Below are positions 5,843 to 6,904 of a DNA stretch of 6,904 bases, one piece after another; the first letter of the stretch is position 1; every line of letters begins with the position of its first letter. Made by a program: the position numbers and the translations under genes. The stretch is from assembly GCA_002338145.1 (NCBI GenBank), contig DDHP01000022.1, forward strand, positions 1 through 6,904, given 5' to 3'. The DNA is from Deferribacteraceae bacterium UBA1873. Lineage in GTDB: Bacteria; Chrysiogenota; Deferribacteres; Deferribacterales; Flexistipitaceae. Below the pieces are notes generated by a model that saw nothing but the letters and a program-made list of their open reading frames with translations, did not search any database and was not told where the DNA came from.

Positions 5843-6831
5843 TAGACAAAATACTGGAATTTATAAAACCAAAGCGAAAAATACTCATTTTGATGCATAA
5901 CAATCCCGACCCTGACACCATCGCATCAGGTTTTGCATTGAAAAATATTTTCGCATCATTGCAGAAAAAACGGTGCACATTAGCCTATCATGGACTGATA
6001 GGCAGAGCGGAAAACAGGGAGCTTGTAAAACTGTGCAAAATTGACATGCACTTTTCCTTAAAACTTAATTTCAACAGATACGACTGCATAGTGGTGGTGG
6101 ATACACAGCCCACTGCTGGAAACGTCTTCATACAAAAGAATATTTTGCCAAACATAGTCATAGACCACCACAACTTCAGGTCACAAACAAAAAAAGCGGA
6201 TGTTTTCGATGTACGGAAAAATTATGGAAGTACCAGTACAATAGTTGCAGAATATTACAAAAAGCTTAACCTGACGCCTGATGTAAATACAGCAACTGCT
6301 CTCTTTTACGGCATAAAAACGGACACATTGGGCTCCGGGAGAAGTAACAGTAAAGTAGACACAGAAATGATGGGCTATATTCTTCCTAATATATCTCTGA
6401 ACAAACTGGCAAAAATAGAAAATCCGGAGCTGCCCAAATACTATTATAAAAATATGAAAAAGGCTACGGAAAATGCAAAAGTGGTAAATGACCTTATTTT
6501 CTGCAACCTTGAAGATGTAAGGAACGCTGATCTAATAGCTGAAACATCGGATTTTTTTCTCAGAATGAGGGATATCAAATGGACGTTTGTAATAGGTAAA
6601 ATTGACAATATATGTTATTTCTCCCTAAGGTGCAAATCCACACAGCGTAAAGTAGGCCATATCGCACTGGGTTTGGTCAGGGGTATCGGTACCGGCGGCG
6701 GTCATATGAAATCAGCGGGCGGTCAAATACCGCTAAACGATAAAAACTACAACGAAATTGTGGAAACGGTAAAAAAAAGGCTGATAAGCAAAATTTTCGG
6801 CACAGGTGAAGCTGAAGAAAAAAGTCTATAA
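5839..6831 (+). CDS. DHH-family phosphoesterase (NrnA-like, DHH plus DHHA1)
   Basis: A 330-residue cytoplasmic metal-dependent phosphoesterase. The N-terminal DHH domain has motif I as HNNPDPDTIAS (20-30; H20, D24, D26 as metal ligands), VVVDTQ (85-90; D88), the name motif IDHH (108-111), GSTSTIVAEYY (130-140) and GIKTDT (158-163; D162). The C-terminal DHHA1 domain shows the substrate-binding GTGGGHMKSAGG (284-295). The family includes NrnA, which degrades short oligoribonucleotides and pAp, and relatives that cleave cyclic dinucleotides. There is no membrane or PAS/GGDEF-like part, so it is not GdpP. It is also too short for RecJ, and the spacing fits NrnA-type enzymes. The exact substrate is not decidable here. 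The ATG overlaps the previous stop (ATGA) with only a weak GGGA upstream, which implies coupled translation. Confidence 0.9.
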   Translation: MIDKILEFIKPKRKILILMHNNPDPDTIASGFALKNIFASLQKKRCTLAYHGLIGRAENRELVKLCKIDMHFSLKLNFNRYDCIVVVDTQPTAGNVFIQKNILPNIVIDHHNFRSQTKKADVFDVRKNYGSTSTIVAEYYKKLNLTPDVNTATALFYGIKTDTLGSGRSNSKVDTEMMGYILPNISLNKLAKIENPELPKYYYKNMKKATENAKVVNDLIFCNLEDVRNADLIAETSDFFLRMRDIKWTFVIGKIDNICYFSLRCKSTQRKVGHIALGLVRGIGTGGGHMKSAGGQIPLNDKNYNEIVETVKKRLISKIFGTGEAEEKSL

Positions 6832-6870
6832 TATCTAAATAACTTCATTTTATCCTACTTTTTTATATAC

Positions 6871-6904
6871 GATGACAAAAAACTGTCATCTCGACCGAAA
6901 CGGA
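6871..6904. repeat. Dispersed repeat copy, cut by the window edge
   Basis: GATGACA (6871-6877) pairs perfectly with TGTCATC (6884-6890) around a 6-base A-rich loop. From 6883 to the edge the sequence is the reverse complement of 294-315 at 21 of 22 positions, so it belongs to the repeat family upstream of accD. It has no T-run after the stem, so it is not a standard terminator for the DHH gene. The rest of the 3' region (6832-6870) is AT-rich with nothing recognisable. Confidence 0.65.

Noticed and set aside
673..6173. Minus-strand open frames under the five genes
   Set aside because: Each lies opposite a gene whose protein is clearly recognisable or well patterned, and their translations show no domain.
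6871..6890. Intrinsic terminator for the operon
   Set aside because: The stem is good, but no T-run follows on the + strand. It fits better as part of the dispersed repeat.

Overview
The window is AT-rich DNA from a Gram-negative (diderm) bacterium, because it encodes LptD, the outer-membrane lipopolysaccharide assembly protein. The gene set and base composition would fit a Deferribacterota-like organism (Flexistipes or Deferribacter type). That placement is a guess from general impression and was not tested.

Layout: positions 1-511 hold no credible gene. The first ~350 bases are a mosaic of short palindromic and inverted repeats, and the last ~110 bases before the first gene probably hold its promoter and a strong ribosome binding site. 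Five genes follow, all on the + strand: accD (512-1357), folC (1358-2503), lptD (2500-4680), a secreted protein of unknown function that resembles FlgT at its N-terminus (best start 4778, end 5842), and a DHH-family phosphoesterase (5839-6831). The last 73 bases are non-coding and run into another copy of the same repeat family, inverted and cut by the window edge.

The genes look like one transcription unit. accD and folC abut (TAA directly followed by ATG, same frame). folC and lptD overlap by 4 bases (TTGA), and the secreted protein and the DHH gene overlap by 4 bases (ATGA). The only real gap is about 97 bases after lptD, which has no visible terminator and may hold a secondary promoter. 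The theme is housekeeping and envelope: malonyl-CoA synthesis for fatty acids, folate synthesis and polyglutamylation, LPS insertion in the outer membrane, an unknown envelope protein, and turnover of small nucleotides.

Nothing here looks like a defence island, a mobile element with a transposase, or a clearly new system. The points most worth a second look are the repeat family that flanks the operon, a terminator-like hairpin just inside folC, a shortened and divergent FolC, an LptD with only two cysteines in the mature protein, and the uncharacterised FlgT-like protein.
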